64,000 bases of DNA from assembly GCA_016745215.1 (NCBI GenBank), contig CP050890.1:5084001-5148000 (forward strand). The letters run 5' to 3'. A program made the position numbers and the translations under genes. Below, piece by piece: positions 9,330 through 18,915 of the stretch. The stretch is from Thiohalocapsa sp. PB-PSB1. Its GTDB lineage: Bacteria > Pseudomonadota > Gammaproteobacteria > Chromatiales > Chromatiaceae. The notes beneath the pieces were generated by a model. The model did no database searches and was not told the origin of the DNA. It saw nothing but the letters and a program-made list of their open reading frames with translations. The stretch's first letter is position 1, and each line of letters starts with the position of its first letter.

Positions 9330-10733
9330 ATGCATCATACAGCAGTAAAGTCCGTCCTGATGATCCTGCTATTCGCGATTCCATCCCTGGTCTTCGCATC
9401 CGATACGTCCACCCAAATGGACCTGACAAGCACATGGGTCGGCTATACGGCGCTGTGCATTTTCGTCCTCGCCTATGCCCTAGTGATGGCCGAGGAATTT
9501 ACCGGTCTGCGCAAGTCCAAGCCCGTGGTGCTGGCGGCCGGTATCATCTGGCTGCTGATCGCCTATTATTACACCGGTCATGATGGCGATAGCCACGTGA
9601 CCGGGATGGCGGTACGACACAACATCATGGAATTCGCCGAGCTGTTCCTATTCCTGCTCGCAGCGATGACCTATATCAACGCCATGGAGGAGCGGCTGGT
9701 GTTCGAGGCATTGCGCTCCTGGTTGGTACGCAGCGGCTTTGGCTATCGCAAGCTGTTTTGGATGACCGGCTTTCTGGCCTTTTTTATCTCTCCGGTGGCG
9801 GATAATTTAACCACGGCTCTGCTGATGTGCGCGGTGGTCATGGCGGTCGGTGCAGATAGGCCGCGCTTCGTCACGCTCGGTTGTATCAATATCGTCATTG
9901 CCGCAAATGCCGGAGGTGCCTTCAGCCCTTTCGGAGATATCACCACATTAATGGTGTGGCAAAAAGGCATAATATCCTTTGAGATGTTTTTTCTGCTTTT
10001 CATTCCGTCCTTGGTCAACTACATGGTTCCGGCTTACTTCCTACATCAAGCGGTGCCGGACGAGACGCCGACGGCAAGCGACGAGATAGTGAAAACGAAA
10101 CGCGGCGCTAAACGCATCGTGTTTCTTTTCCTGCTGACCATCGCAACGGCTGTCAGCTTTCATAATTTCTATCACCTACCGCCGGTTCTCGGCATGATGA
10201 CCGGGCTGGCTTATCTGAAGTTCTTTGGCTTCTATCTCAGGAAGATCGGCGAGCTGTCCACCGTGAGGGTGGGTACCCTCGAGGATTCGATGCCGTTCGA
10301 TATCTTCAATAAGGTCGCTCGCGCGGAATGGGACACGCTGTTGTTTTTCTACGGCATCATTCTCTGTGTTGGCGGCCTGGGTTATATCGGCTATCTGGAG
10401 ATGGTTTCCCAGTTCGCCTATATTGACGTCGGTCCCACCTTTGCCAACATCATGGTCGGCATACTTTCCGCAGTCGTCGACAACATTCCGGTAATGTTTG
10501 CGGTGCTGACCATGAATCCCGAGATGTCCACAGGCCAGTGGTTGCTTGTGACCCTGACCGCCGGTGTTGGCGGCAGCCTGCTGTCCATCGGTTCCGCGGC
10601 TGGCGTTGCTCTGATGGGGCAAGCTAAAGGAATTTATACCTTCTTTGAGCATCTACGCTGGTCGCACTACATCTTCTTGGGTTACATCGCTAGCATTCTG
10701 GCCCACTTCATCGTCAATTTCTGGACCTTCTGA
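9330..10733 (+). CDS. nhaD: NhaD-type Na+/H+ antiporter
   Basis: The 467-residue protein belongs to the NhaD branch of the ion transporter superfamily, which exchanges external protons for internal Na+ (or Li+) and is typical of marine, alkaliphilic and halotolerant bacteria. It starts with a hydrophobic leader (residues 8-25, ending VFASD) and then has about a dozen membrane helices. Conserved family motifs are FISPVADNLTTALL near residue 150, GGAFSPFGDITTLM near 192 and ILSAVVDNIPVMFAV near 375. The ATG at 9330 is preferred because it gives the signal-like leader; an upstream frame from 9216 adds a polar extension. Confidence 0.92.
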   Translation: MHHTAVKSVLMILLFAIPSLVFASDTSTQMDLTSTWVGYTALCIFVLAYALVMAEEFTGLRKSKPVVLAAGIIWLLIAYYYTGHDGDSHVTGMAVRHNIMEFAELFLFLLAAMTYINAMEERLVFEALRSWLVRSGFGYRKLFWMTGFLAFFISPVADNLTTALLMCAVVMAVGADRPRFVTLGCINIVIAANAGGAFSPFGDITTLMVWQKGIISFEMFFLLFIPSLVNYMVPAYFLHQAVPDETPTASDEIVKTKRGAKRIVFLFLLTIATAVSFHNFYHLPPVLGMMTGLAYLKFFGFYLRKIGELSTVRVGTLEDSMPFDIFNKVARAEWDTLLFFYGIILCVGGLGYIGYLEMVSQFAYIDVGPTFANIMVGILSAVVDNIPVMFAVLTMNPEMSTGQWLLVTLTAGVGGSLLSIGSAAGVALMGQAKGIYTFFEHLRWSHYIFLGYIASILAHFIVNFWTF

Positions 10734-11975
10734 TGCTCGCGGAAAACTGAATATGCTTCCGTCTGGCAATACCTTCGCCAAAAATTAGCGCCAAAAATTA
10801 GGTGGGCGACAGCCCGAGGTGATAGGTTATCCAGTTACTAATCCGAAGACCTATTCCCTCAGGAGGCTATCGCCCATGCCCGACATTATGCTGATCTTGA
10901 GCTGCTTAAGCCAGAGCGTAGATAAGACGAGCCTTGGCCGTTTGGGTTGCGTTGTGGAAGGGCTGTTGGCGATGACGGGGCGGGTAACGATGCGGGGGCT
11001 ATCGCGCTGGACCGAGCGCGGGGGAAGCTATCGGACGCTGCAGCGGTTGTTCAACACCACGCTCAGTTGGGGCCAAGTGCATTGGCTGGTGATTCGCCAG
11101 CACCTGCTGGGCGACGAAACGCAATGGTTGCTGGCGGGCGATGAAGTGGTGGTGAGCAAATCGGGCAAGAAGACCCACGGTCTGGATCGTTTTTTCTCCT
11201 CGGTGGTTGGCAAGACGATCCCGGGGTTGTGTTTTCTGAGCCTGTCGTTGATTAGCGTGCAACGGCGCTGTTCGTACCCATTGCGCCTGGAGCCGATTCT
11301 CAAAGAGACGGCCGCGAGCTGCCCGAAAGCGTCCAAAGCGGGTCGGGGTAAGGACCGAGGGCGGCCGAAAGGTAGCCGCAATGGCAATCGCCGGGAGGTG
11401 AGTCTGTCGCCCTATTTGCAGTTCGTTCAAGACCTTCTGCGCCAGGTGCTGGCACTGGTGTGCCAGACGCTGACGGTGCGTTATTTCGTCTTCGACGGGG
11501 CCTTCGGCCATCATCAAGCGCTGCAAATGGTCCGTCGCACGGGCTTAGAGTTGATCAGCAAATTGCGCCACAACAGCGCGCTGTATCTGCCCTATGACGG
11601 CCCCTACGCCGGGCGCGGCCCGCGGCGCAAGTACGGCAGCAAGCTCGATTATCAACACTTGCCGCCGTGCTTTCTCAAAGCCACTTCCGTGGAAGGACAG
11701 GTTCATACGGCCATCTACCAACTGCCCGTTTGGCACAAAAAATTCCCCGACCGGCTCAATGTCGTGATCCTCGTCAAGACCAACCAACGCACCGGTGCCC
11801 AGGCCCATGTCATCCTTTTCAGTAGTGATCTTGAGTTAGGCTACGAAGCGCTCATCGATTACTATCGCTTGCGCTTCCAAATCGAGTTCAACTTCCGAGA
11901 CGCCAAACAGTACTGGGGCTTGGAAGACTTCATGGTGATCAAGCCAACGCCGGTCTACAACAGTGCCAACCTGGC

Positions 11976-13253
11976 CAGGGCAAACGCATCTAAAAATATT
12001 TAGAAAACAATGTGTTATGATGGCGAAAATTGAAGATCATATGATTTAATAGAGGGTTATTAAAATGGGAATGATCAGACCTATAAATGAAGAGGAAAAA
12101 GATACGACAATCGCCGGTCATTTTTCCGATCTGAACGACCCCCGTATCGACAGGACAAAAAGGCATAAGCTGGCTGATATCATAACGATAGCGATTTGTT
12201 CGACGTTATGTATGGGAGAGAGCTGGGATGCGATGGAGGAGTTTGGTCAAACCCATGAACAGTGGTTACGGAAGTTTTTGGAATTGCCCAATGGGATTCC
12301 CTCGCATGACACGTTCAATCGTGTATTTGCCCGTATTGACCCCGATCAATTCCGAACCTGTTTCATCTCCTGGGTGAAGTCGATAGAGCCGAAGTTTGAT
12401 GGGGATATTATACCGATCGATGGGAAAACGGTGCGCAGATCGCATGATAGAGCTAATGGAAATAAGGCAATTCACATGGTGAGTGCGTGGGCTTGTCACT
12501 CATCGCTCGTATTGGGTCAACTCAAGACCGAAGAAAAATCAAATGAAATTACAGCGATACCGAAATTGTTGGATTTACTGGAGATCAAAGGCTGTGTAGT
12601 CAGTATCGACGCGATGGGATGCCAAAAGAAGATTGCGGAGAAAATTGTTGAAAAACAAGCAGATTGGGTATTTTCATTGAAAGGCAACCAGAGCACTTTT
12701 CATCAAGATGTCATCGCTTGGTTCGAATCGGTCGATCTCGACCAATGCTGCCGGGATGCGAGTGTTTTTCTTGAAACGAAAGAGAAAAACCATGGTCGCC
12801 TGGAGACGCGTCGGTATTATTATTTCACTGATCATTCCTTAGGGCATTACGCCGAACAATGGAAAGGTTTCCGGGGTATCGGGATGGTAGAGTCGATTCG
12901 AGATGATGGAAAAAAAGTAACCACGGACCGGCGCTATTTCATTGCCAGCCTGTCAGGCGATGTTAAACGATTTGCCCAAGCGGTTCGCTCTCATTGGGGA
13001 ATTGAGAATTCACTGCATTGGGTTCTGGATGTGTCCTTTTCCGAAGATGCCAATCGAACGCGAAAAGGTCATGCACCTGAAAACTATTCCATCCTACGGC
13101 ACATTGCACTCAATATTCTCAGGAAAGATACGACCTCAAAGAAAAGCATTAAATTAAAGCGACTCCGTGCCGGCTGGGATACAGATTATCTTGAGCAGTT
13201 ACTAGATGTCCTACAGGCGGCCTAAAATGGGAAATTTAGATGCGTTTGCCCTG
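11976..13253 (+). mobile_element. Complete ISAs1-family insertion sequence
   Basis: The element is 1278 bases with near-perfect terminal inverted repeats CAGGGCAAACGCATCTAAA at the left and the complement at the right end. It is flanked by a ten-base target duplication CCAACCTGGC (11966-11975 and 13254-13263), within the 8-10 bases known for ISAs1. Its base composition is visibly more AT-rich than the surrounding sequence, which points to recent arrival. It encodes one intact transposase. Confidence 0.95.
12065..13225 (+). CDS. ISAs1-family transposase
   Basis: The 386-residue protein is full length for the family. It has the N-terminal DDE-associated domain (HFSDLNDPRI... near residue 19), the catalytic IPIDGKTVRRS near residue 119, an aspartate in VVSIDAMGCQ near residue 180 and the C-terminal HWGIENSLHWVLDV near residue 316. 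GAGGG stands eleven bases before the ATG. No frameshift or stop interrupts it, so this element may still be active. Confidence 0.95.
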   Translation: MGMIRPINEEEKDTTIAGHFSDLNDPRIDRTKRHKLADIITIAICSTLCMGESWDAMEEFGQTHEQWLRKFLELPNGIPSHDTFNRVFARIDPDQFRTCFISWVKSIEPKFDGDIIPIDGKTVRRSHDRANGNKAIHMVSAWACHSSLVLGQLKTEEKSNEITAIPKLLDLLEIKGCVVSIDAMGCQKKIAEKIVEKQADWVFSLKGNQSTFHQDVIAWFESVDLDQCCRDASVFLETKEKNHGRLETRRYYYFTDHSLGHYAEQWKGFRGIGMVESIRDDGKKVTTDRRYFIASLSGDVKRFAQAVRSHWGIENSLHWVLDVSFSEDANRTRKGHAPENYSILRHIALNILRKDTTSKKSIKLKRLRAGWDTDYLEQLLDVLQAA

Positions 13254-13514
13254 CCAACCTGGCGATGCTGATGATCAACCTGTCCCAGATCCTGATGCGA
13301 CCGGTGCGCGAGCACTGTCCGAGCTTTAGCGTCAATGACCTCAAAGCCCACTTCCGCGGCCGGAAATACGTCCTGGAGGTGTTAAAAATGCTTCCGGAAA
13401 TGCCCGAAGCAAATATTATTGACCAAGCCCTTGAGCAGGCTGCAAATCTGGGGCGGATTAATCAAGAACTTAGTGCAGCATGAGATCGGGTCATTTGGCG
13501 AAGGTATTGGTCTG

Positions 13515-13646
13515 GTGCAGCGGTGCGGATATCCCGCTACCATTTCTGCTGTTTGTCGTTGTCCTCATCGCTCATCGTGGGCTACCGATGACGACCACGA
13601 TGACGACAACGACTGCAAACGGTCTCGAGACTTCCGCAGCAGAGCA
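13515..13646. repeat. Small inverted-repeat element, family X, copy 1
   Basis: About 130 bases starting GTGCAGCGGTGCGGAT and ending near CTTCCGCAGCAGAGCA closely match the sequence at 47513-47692 in reverse orientation. Its two ends are imperfect inverted repeats (TGCGGATATCCCG against GCGGAAGTCTCGAGACCG when read inward). The middle is built of six-base units such as GACGAC and GACAAC. It carries no gene. IS-A ends exactly at its left border. It is likely a MITE-type non-autonomous element; no target duplication could be fixed. Confidence 0.55.
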
Positions 13647-13786
13647 TTAAGTCATTTCCGGAAACCCGGGTAACGAGGGATGGGCCTGCTCCCAGAGACG
13701 CAGAGGGGCCGGGCGAATGCATGCTCTTCTCAGCGTACTCTGCGTCTCTGCGGTGCATCGAACTTCATGCTGGGCGAATGGGTTTA
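13647..13786. repeat. Partial copy of the MITE-3 family
   Basis: This stretch holds two matches to the MITE-3 repeat found at 47020-47356, 52172-52312 and 61152-61302: a CAGAGACGCAGAGG segment near 13695 and CTCTGCGTCTCTGCGGTG near 13738, followed by AACTTCATGCTGGGCGAAT. The terminal GGGTGCTGCC ends are missing, so it is a truncated relic. No gene is present. Confidence 0.5.
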
Positions 13787-14162
13787 GGCGATTGTCGTCG
13801 AGAAATAGACCATCTGGCTAGGCTGTCGAAATGTCCTGAGTTTTGATGCCAAACCGATTCCGGGTCTTGGATTGCTTCATCGAACGCACTGGGGAAGCCT
13901 CATCGGTGTCGGGGTCGCTATCGAAATCGGAATCGAATCCGCTCATCGATCAAAGCAGCCAGCTCGATACCAATCCCTAATGTTGACCTTGACACCGATC
14001 CCGACACCGACCAAGCATCCATCAACCGGGAAGCGCTTGTTTTAGTGAGACTGCAGATTTCGACAGCCTACCATCTGGCTCGTTTTCTCGTTGCGGCAAC
14101 CCGCCCATGGAGCGACTGTGAGCGGGTTGCCGCTTCGGTATGTTTCTTTCCGGCATTCGCCT
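13787..14162. repeat. Palindromic repeat PalA, copy 2, split by MITE-1
   Basis: The left arm GGCGATTGTCGTCGAGAAAT (from 13787) and the right arm ending in CATTCGCC (14162) are the two ends of a PalA element. The element also has a central GCGGCAACCCGC hairpin (14093 onward). It is cut at ACCATCTGGCT by the 250-base MITE-1a. Without the MITE and the extra duplication the element is about 115 bases, the length of copy 1. It ends 40 bases from the stop of egtB and could fold into a stable hairpin on that transcript. Confidence 0.7.
13820..14069. mobile_element. MITE-1a: 250-base non-autonomous element
   Basis: The ends are 13-base perfect inverted repeats AGGCTGTCGAAAT and ATTTCGACAGCCT. They are flanked by an 11-base target duplication ACCATCTGGCT (13809-13819 and 14070-14080). 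The interior has no open reading frame of note and contains arrays of six-base TCGGNN-type units. A second copy with its own 11-base duplication is at 35137-35392 in reverse orientation. No transposase with these ends is in the window. Confidence 0.9.
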
Positions 14163-14201
14163 AAACTGGCGAAGCTATCAAGAGCATCTACACAATACCC
14201 T

Positions 14202-15527
14202 TCAGGCCCTGTCATCCTGAGCAAGCCGGATGCCCTTGAACTGCCAACGTTCGTGCGGGTGGAAAAAATTGCGATAGCTTGCGCGCGCATGGTCTCGACT
14301 CGTGGCACAGGAACCACCGCGCAGAACCATTTGACCGCTCATGAACTTGCCGTTGTATTCTCCCAATGCGCCTGGGGCAGGACGATAGCCGGGATAGGGC
14401 AAATAGGCCGATGCTGTCCATTCCCAGCAATCGCCGAAGAGTTGCCGCGGCACGCTGTCGTTCGCCGAGCTGGCTGCCGGAGCCGGATGAAAACGCTCGG
14501 CGTCAACGAAATTGCCATCCACAGGATAGCCCGCCGCGGCCTGTTCCCACTCCACTTCTGTGGGTAATCTTTGGCCTGCCCAGCGAGCGAAGGCATCTGC
14601 CTCGAAATAGCTCACATGACAAACCGGCTCGGCAGGATTCAGCGGTCGCAGCCCGGCCAGCGTCATTTCGTGCCAGGCATTGTCGATCAAGTGCCAATAC
14701 AGCGGGGCCTGCCAATGGTCGGTTTGGATATGCGACCAGCCGTCGGACAACCAGAGCGCTGGATTGCGGTAAGCGCCGTCATCGATAAATGCCAAATACT
14801 CGTCATTGGTAACTAGGCGGTCAGCGAGTCGGTAAGGTTGTAACAGGGCGCGATGGCGTGGGTATTCGTTATCGTAGCCAAAACCTTGGCCGCTGGCGCC
14901 GATGTCGACGATGCCACCATCAAAGGCGACATAGCCCAGCGTATCCGGCTCGGCGATCGCGTTGGTCGGCAATTCCGAGCGGTAAGCCGGGTACAGCGGG
15001 TTATAAGCAAAGTTAAACTTAATGTCGGTGATTAGCAGTTCCTGATGTTGCTGCTCGTGGTTCAGACCGATTCTGAGGCGTTCAGCGGCCAACGGCCAGT
15101 CCAAATCGGAGCATTCGTCGAATAGCCGTCTCATGGCCTCGTCAACATGCTGCCGATAGTCGTACACTTCTTCTACGCTAGGCCGCGACAGCAGCCCACG
15201 CTCCGGTCGCGGCCAATAACCGGCCTCAGTCTGCTCGTAGTAGGAGTTAAATAGATGATCGAAGCCAGGGTGAAAGACCCGATAATTCGGCAAAAACGGT
15301 TTAAGGAGAAAGGTCTCGAAAAACCAGGAGACGTGCGCCAGGTGCCACTTTGGCGGACTGGTCTCGACCCGCGTCTGTATGACATAGTCCTCGATCTGCA
15401 GCGGCGCACATAATCGCTCGGTCAGGGCGCGCACGCGAAGATAGTCGGCGAGGAGGTCGTCGCGGTCAAAAGTGGAATCAGTTGGGTAAGATGCCGAGAG
15501 GGCTGAAGATGGCATGGCTGACTGCAT
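14202..15527 (-). CDS. egtB: EgtB-like sulfoxide synthase (ergothioneine biosynthesis)
   Basis: The 441-residue protein has an N-terminal DinB-type four-helix domain with the iron-ligand histidines in WHLAHVSWFFE near residue 60 and HEQQHQELL near residue 157. A C-terminal formylglycine-generating-enzyme-like (FGE-sulfatase) domain follows, with GYDNEYPRH near residue 217, LPTEVEWEQAA near 322 and the terminal MVLRGGSCATSRDHARASYR near 404. EgtB oxidatively couples hercynine to a thiol in ergothioneine synthesis. The methyltransferase EgtD, usually adjacent, is not in this window, so another sulfoxide-synthase substrate cannot be excluded. The start may be the ATG at 15527 or the one four codons later. 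Confidence 0.85.
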   Translation of the reverse strand: MQSAMPSSALSASYPTDSTFDRDDLLADYLRVRALTERLCAPLQIEDYVIQTRVETSPPKWHLAHVSWFFETFLLKPFLPNYRVFHPGFDHLFNSYYEQTEAGYWPRPERGLLSRPSVEEVYDYRQHVDEAMRRLFDECSDLDWPLAAERLRIGLNHEQQHQELLITDIKFNFAYNPLYPAYRSELPTNAIAEPDTLGYVAFDGGIVDIGASGQGFGYDNEYPRHRALLQPYRLADRLVTNDEYLAFIDDGAYRNPALWLSDGWSHIQTDHWQAPLYWHLIDNAWHEMTLAGLRPLNPAEPVCHVSYFEADAFARWAGQRLPTEVEWEQAAAGYPVDGNFVDAERFHPAPAASSANDSVPRQLFGDCWEWTASAYLPYPGYRPAPGALGEYNGKFMSGQMVLRGGSCATSRDHARASYRNFFHPHERWQFKGIRLAQDDRA

Positions 15528-15705
15528 GGAATGTTTGCCGTACTGTTTTCGACGACGCCAATTTCTGCGGCGTCGCGATGGATGATAGGCACGTTTCTGG
15601 ACGACCGCGCCCGAATCTGATCAGAATCCTGATCTGCATATGCAGCAGGCGGCGGGAAAGTCGAAGGATATGGTCAGCTTGCTGCATCAGATTGTCGAGC
15701 GCTTG
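15528..15705. other. Region upstream of egtB, no gene seen
   Basis: These 178 bases between egtB and the PalA repeat show a short inverted repeat, GACGACGCC / GGCGTCGCG near 15551-15577, which might be regulatory. There is no reading frame with family resemblance. The egtB promoter probably lies here or within the repeat. Confidence 0.4.
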
Positions 15706-15862
15706 GACAATTGCCGGAGAGAAACAGACCAACTGGCGCCGGATTCTCGTTCACCTTCGCGAAGCGGCAACCCGCCCATAGTCGCGCTATGGGCGGGTCG
15801 CCGCGACGTCGAGGCCGAACGAGAAGACAAGCCAGGTGATCTGTTTGTCGACAGAAATCACC
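15706..15862. repeat. Palindromic repeat PalA, copy 3
   Basis: The arms GGACAATTGCCGGAGAGAAA at the left and the matching CAGAAATCACC at the right mirror each other. The centre carries a perfect-stemmed hairpin (GCGGCAACCCGCCCAT facing ATGGGCGGGTCGCCGC). It lies between egtB and malQ, both transcribed leftward. The rest of the gap, 15863-16041, shows nothing recognisable. Confidence 0.72.
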
Positions 15863-16041
15863 TTATTCGCGGTTCAGTGAATGACACCCGCGAATGCAAG
15901 CACTCGACTCCCGCTCGAAAGCAGCATATGGTCGTCTGGCGAGATTCCCAGCCTGTGCGGCTCGAGCACCGCAAGACAGGGTGGATAGATGGAGGATGCC
16001 TGTCAATCAGTTACCCGGCGCCGGTCACCTCGGAAATGCAT

Positions 16042-17529
16042 TCAGGGTTGATTTCCGGCCCGCCCGTAGAGCTGGACCAAATGCGTCAGGCGCGCCGGCA
16101 ATTCCTCACTGACCTGCTCCCACTTGAACCGCCAGCGCCAGTTGCCTTCAGCCACACCAGGCACATTCATCCGGTGTGCGCCATCAAGGGCGAGCAGATC
16201 CTGCATCGGCACAACGGCCAAGTTGGCTCGCGAACCCAATGCGGCACGGATCATTGGCCAAGGCATCGGCTCCTGAGAATATCCGAGGTAGTCATCAACC
16301 CGGGTGCGCTCGGCTTTGTCCAATGAACGATACCATCCCAAGGTGGTATCGTTATCGTGGGTGCCGGTGTAGACCACGGCATCCCGGCCGTGATGGAAAG
16401 GCAGGTAGGGATTGTCCGCATCGCTGCCGAAGGCGAATTGCAGCACCTTCATGCCCGGCATGCGATATTTGCGCCGCAATGCGGTCACTTGATCGGTGAT
16501 CACCCCCAGGTCTTCGGCCACCAATGGCAGGCGACCAAATTCGTGCTGTAGGCGAGCAAACAATGCATCCCCTTCAGCCTGCACCCAGGTGCCGTTGATG
16601 GCAGTCGGTTCGTCGCCGGGGATTTCCCAAAAAGCCTCGAAGCCGCGAAAATGATCGATTCGGATGATGTCGAACAATGCGAGTTGGGTACGCACCCGAT
16701 CGACCCAGAAACGATAATCGCTGACGGCTAGCCGGTCCCACCGATACAGCGGATTGCCCCAGCGCTGGCCGGTGGCGGAAAAATAATCCGGCGGCACGCC
16801 GGCGACCACGCGCAAGGTGCCGTCTTCGTGCAGGTCGAAGTCCTGTGGTCGCGCCCAGACTTCCGCGCTGTCCTGAGCGACAAAGATCGGCATGTCGCCG
16901 AACAACAGCACCCCGCGCTGGCTCGCATGCTCACGTAATGCGCGCCACTGGCGGAAGAAAATAAATTGCTCCCAGCGAATGTAGTCGAGCTGTTCAGCGA
17001 GGCGTTTGCGGGCCTGATTCAGCACTTTGTCCTGGCGCTCGCGCAGTCCCTTCGGCCATTGCCACCAGGGTAACTGTTGTTCTTCCTGCAAAGCCCGAAA
17101 CAACACATAGTCTTCTAGCCAATAGTCCTGTTCGGCAATAAAGTGATCCAACGCGGCACGCTCGGCATCGTCTGCCTTCCGCCGAAAACGCTGATGCGTG
17201 GCGCGCAACAGCACCAGCTTTTTTGCCTGATCGAACTGGCCCTCGGGTAGCGTATCGATCCAGCCGGCCTGCGCCAGGGGCGCGAGCCCGATCAGGCGCG
17301 CACTTCCGGCATGGGCGGAACTGGTCTGATAGGGCGAATCGCTGCTCTGGGGCGGTCCAACCGGCAACATTTGCCACACCGAGACGCCGCAGTCGGCAAG
17401 GAAGTTAACAAAATTGAATGCCTCCCAGCCCAAATCGCCGCAGGGTCCATTCCCTGGCAGGGATGTAAGATGCAGCAGCACACCGGCACGGCGCTGGTCG
17501 AGACTATTGATTGAGTCACTTGAATTCAT
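16042..17529 (-). CDS. malQ: 4-alpha-glucanotransferase (amylomaltase)
   Basis: This 495-residue GH77 enzyme transfers alpha-1,4-glucan segments between maltooligosaccharides. Family hallmarks are LLHLTSLPGNGPCGDLG near residue 19, the nucleophile aspartate in FDIIRIDHFRGF near residue 285, the acid/base glutamate in LVAEDLG near residue 332 and the third carboxylate in YTGTHDNDT near residue 385. It lies 114 bases downstream of glgC on the same strand, so both are probably read from the promoter region shared with glgB. With glgP it would process short glucans released from glycogen. Confidence 0.95.
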   Translation of the reverse strand: MNSSDSINSLDQRRAGVLLHLTSLPGNGPCGDLGWEAFNFVNFLADCGVSVWQMLPVGPPQSSDSPYQTSSAHAGSARLIGLAPLAQAGWIDTLPEGQFDQAKKLVLLRATHQRFRRKADDAERAALDHFIAEQDYWLEDYVLFRALQEEQQLPWWQWPKGLRERQDKVLNQARKRLAEQLDYIRWEQFIFFRQWRALREHASQRGVLLFGDMPIFVAQDSAEVWARPQDFDLHEDGTLRVVAGVPPDYFSATGQRWGNPLYRWDRLAVSDYRFWVDRVRTQLALFDIIRIDHFRGFEAFWEIPGDEPTAINGTWVQAEGDALFARLQHEFGRLPLVAEDLGVITDQVTALRRKYRMPGMKVLQFAFGSDADNPYLPFHHGRDAVVYTGTHDNDTTLGWYRSLDKAERTRVDDYLGYSQEPMPWPMIRAALGSRANLAVVPMQDLLALDGAHRMNVPGVAEGNWRWRFKWEQVSEELPARLTHLVQLYGRAGNQP

Positions 17530-17643
17530 TGGGCTAATTTACGGAATCGGCAGGTCTTTGACATGAAAGAGGAAGGATCGGAGCTGAGCTGGAGATCGAG
17601 AGTAGCAGTGGGTCTGATGCAACCGATCCGTGGACAGGCATAC

Positions 17644-18915
17644 TCAGCGCAAGAGGTTTACCTGTTGTCCTAAAAGATCAGGAGTGACGAGCGTGACACC
17701 GGCATCGGTCACGTAATAACCGGCGGCTTTGTCAGCAGCCGGATCATAGCCGATCACGCTGCCTTCGTCGATCTTGCACCAACGATCGATTACCGCATTA
17801 CGAATGAGGCAATTGCGGCCGATCTCGACGTTGGGCAGCACCACGGAGTCTTCGACCGTAGAATAGGAGTTGACGCGTACGCTGGAAAAAACCAGTGAAT
17901 GGCGCACCAGGGATCCAGAAATAATACAGCCCCCGGAGACCATCGAATCCACAGCCATGCCGCGTCGTTCATCCTCGTCGAACACGAACTTGGCCGGCGG
18001 AAGCTGTTCCTGGTAAGTCCAGATCGGCCAGTTCTCGTCGTATAGGTTCAGCGGCGGCGTCACTCCGATCAATTCCAGATTGGCTTCCCAAAAGGCATCG
18101 ACGGTACCAACGTCGCGCCAATACGCCTGCTTGCCGCTTTTTACATCTCGAAACGGATAGGCGATCACGCGGTAGCGTGCGATTATACTGGGGATGATAT
18201 CCTTGCCGAAATCATGGCTGGAATCGCTGGAATCAGCGTCTTTGATCAACTGCTCGAACAAAAACGCGCGGTTAAAGACATAGATCCCCATGGAAGCCAG
18301 AGCCACGTCATCGCGCCCGGGTATGCTGGGCGGTTTGGCGGGCTTCTCGACAAAACCGCGTACGCGCCCATCGCTGTCCACATCCATCACCCCATATTCC
18401 TTGGCGCGCTCCACATCGATCTCGATACAACCGACGGTCATGTCGGCGCCGGATTCAACATGATGGGCAATCATGGTGCCATAATCCATCTTGTAGATAT
18501 GATCGCCGGCCAGGATCAGCACATAGTCCGGGTCGTGATTGCGTAGAATATCGAGGTTCTGAAAAACTGCATCGGCGGTGCCGGCATACCAGGCTGTCTC
18601 GGTCACCCGCTGCTGTGCTGGCCACAATTCGACGAATTCGCCGAACTCGCCGCGCAGAAATCCCCAGCCTTTCTGAATGTGCAGGATCAGCGAATGCGCC
18701 TTATATTGAGTCAATACGCCGATCCGCCGAATGCCGGAATTGATGCAATTGGACAGCGGAAAATCGACAATGCGAAACTTACCGCCGAACGGCACTGCCG
18801 GCTTGGCGCGCCACTGCGTCAGGTTGCGCAGACGCGATCCGCGTCCACCAGCGAGTATCAGGGCGACTGAATGACGGGTGAGACGGCTGACGAAACGAGG
18901 GCTTGAATCGGGCAT
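17644..18915 (-). CDS. glgC: Glucose-1-phosphate adenylyltransferase
   Basis: GlgC makes ADP-glucose from glucose-1-phosphate and ATP, the committed step of bacterial glycogen synthesis. The 423-residue protein has ALILAGGRGSRL near residue 18, KPAVPFGGKFRIVDFPLSN near 37, the catalytic YILAGDHIYKMDY region near 130 and a C-terminal left-handed beta-helix (SGGCIISGSLV...). The ATG at 18915 is preferred; a longer frame adds 51 residues overlapping the glgB leader. Its start and that of glgB are divergent and about 200 bases apart, so they share a regulatory region. No glgA is present in the window. Confidence 0.95.
   Translation of the reverse strand: MPDSSPRFVSRLTRHSVALILAGGRGSRLRNLTQWRAKPAVPFGGKFRIVDFPLSNCINSGIRRIGVLTQYKAHSLILHIQKGWGFLRGEFGEFVELWPAQQRVTETAWYAGTADAVFQNLDILRNHDPDYVLILAGDHIYKMDYGTMIAHHVESGADMTVGCIEIDVERAKEYGVMDVDSDGRVRGFVEKPAKPPSIPGRDDVALASMGIYVFNRAFLFEQLIKDADSSDSSHDFGKDIIPSIIARYRVIAYPFRDVKSGKQAYWRDVGTVDAFWEANLELIGVTPPLNLYDENWPIWTYQEQLPPAKFVFDEDERRGMAVDSMVSGGCIISGSLVRHSLVFSSVRVNSYSTVEDSVVLPNVEIGRNCLIRNAVIDRWCKIDEGSVIGYDPAADKAAGYYVTDAGVTLVTPDLLGQQVNLLR

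Larger units (their letters stand above)
10876..13483 (+). pseudogene. Transposase of IS-A (DDE, IS4 superfamily), split by ISAs1 insertion
   Basis: The gene starts at ATG 10876 behind AGGAGG and encodes a DDE transposase; LLAGDEVVVSK near residue 90 and YYRLRFQIEFNFRDAKQYW near residue 345 look like the catalytic regions. The reading frame is broken after ...YNSANLA by the element at 11976-13253. It resumes at 13264 in the matching frame (NLAMLMINLSQI...) and ends at 13483 as ...NQELSAA. Removing the insertion and one ten-base duplication restores a single frame, so the damage is only the insertion. The exact IS family is not assigned. Confidence 0.85.
10767..13509 (+). mobile_element. DDE-type insertion sequence IS-A, interrupted by an ISAs1 element
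   Basis: The ends are inverted repeats sharing CAATACCTTCGCCAAA (10767 onward, and in reverse at 13494-13509), flanked by a six-base duplication GTCTGG at 10761-10766 and 13510-13515. Inside is one transposase gene with its own AGGAGG site. The element was later split by a 1278-base ISAs1-family element. Without that insertion and its duplication it would be about 1.45 kb. It lies immediately downstream of nhaD. Confidence 0.82.
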
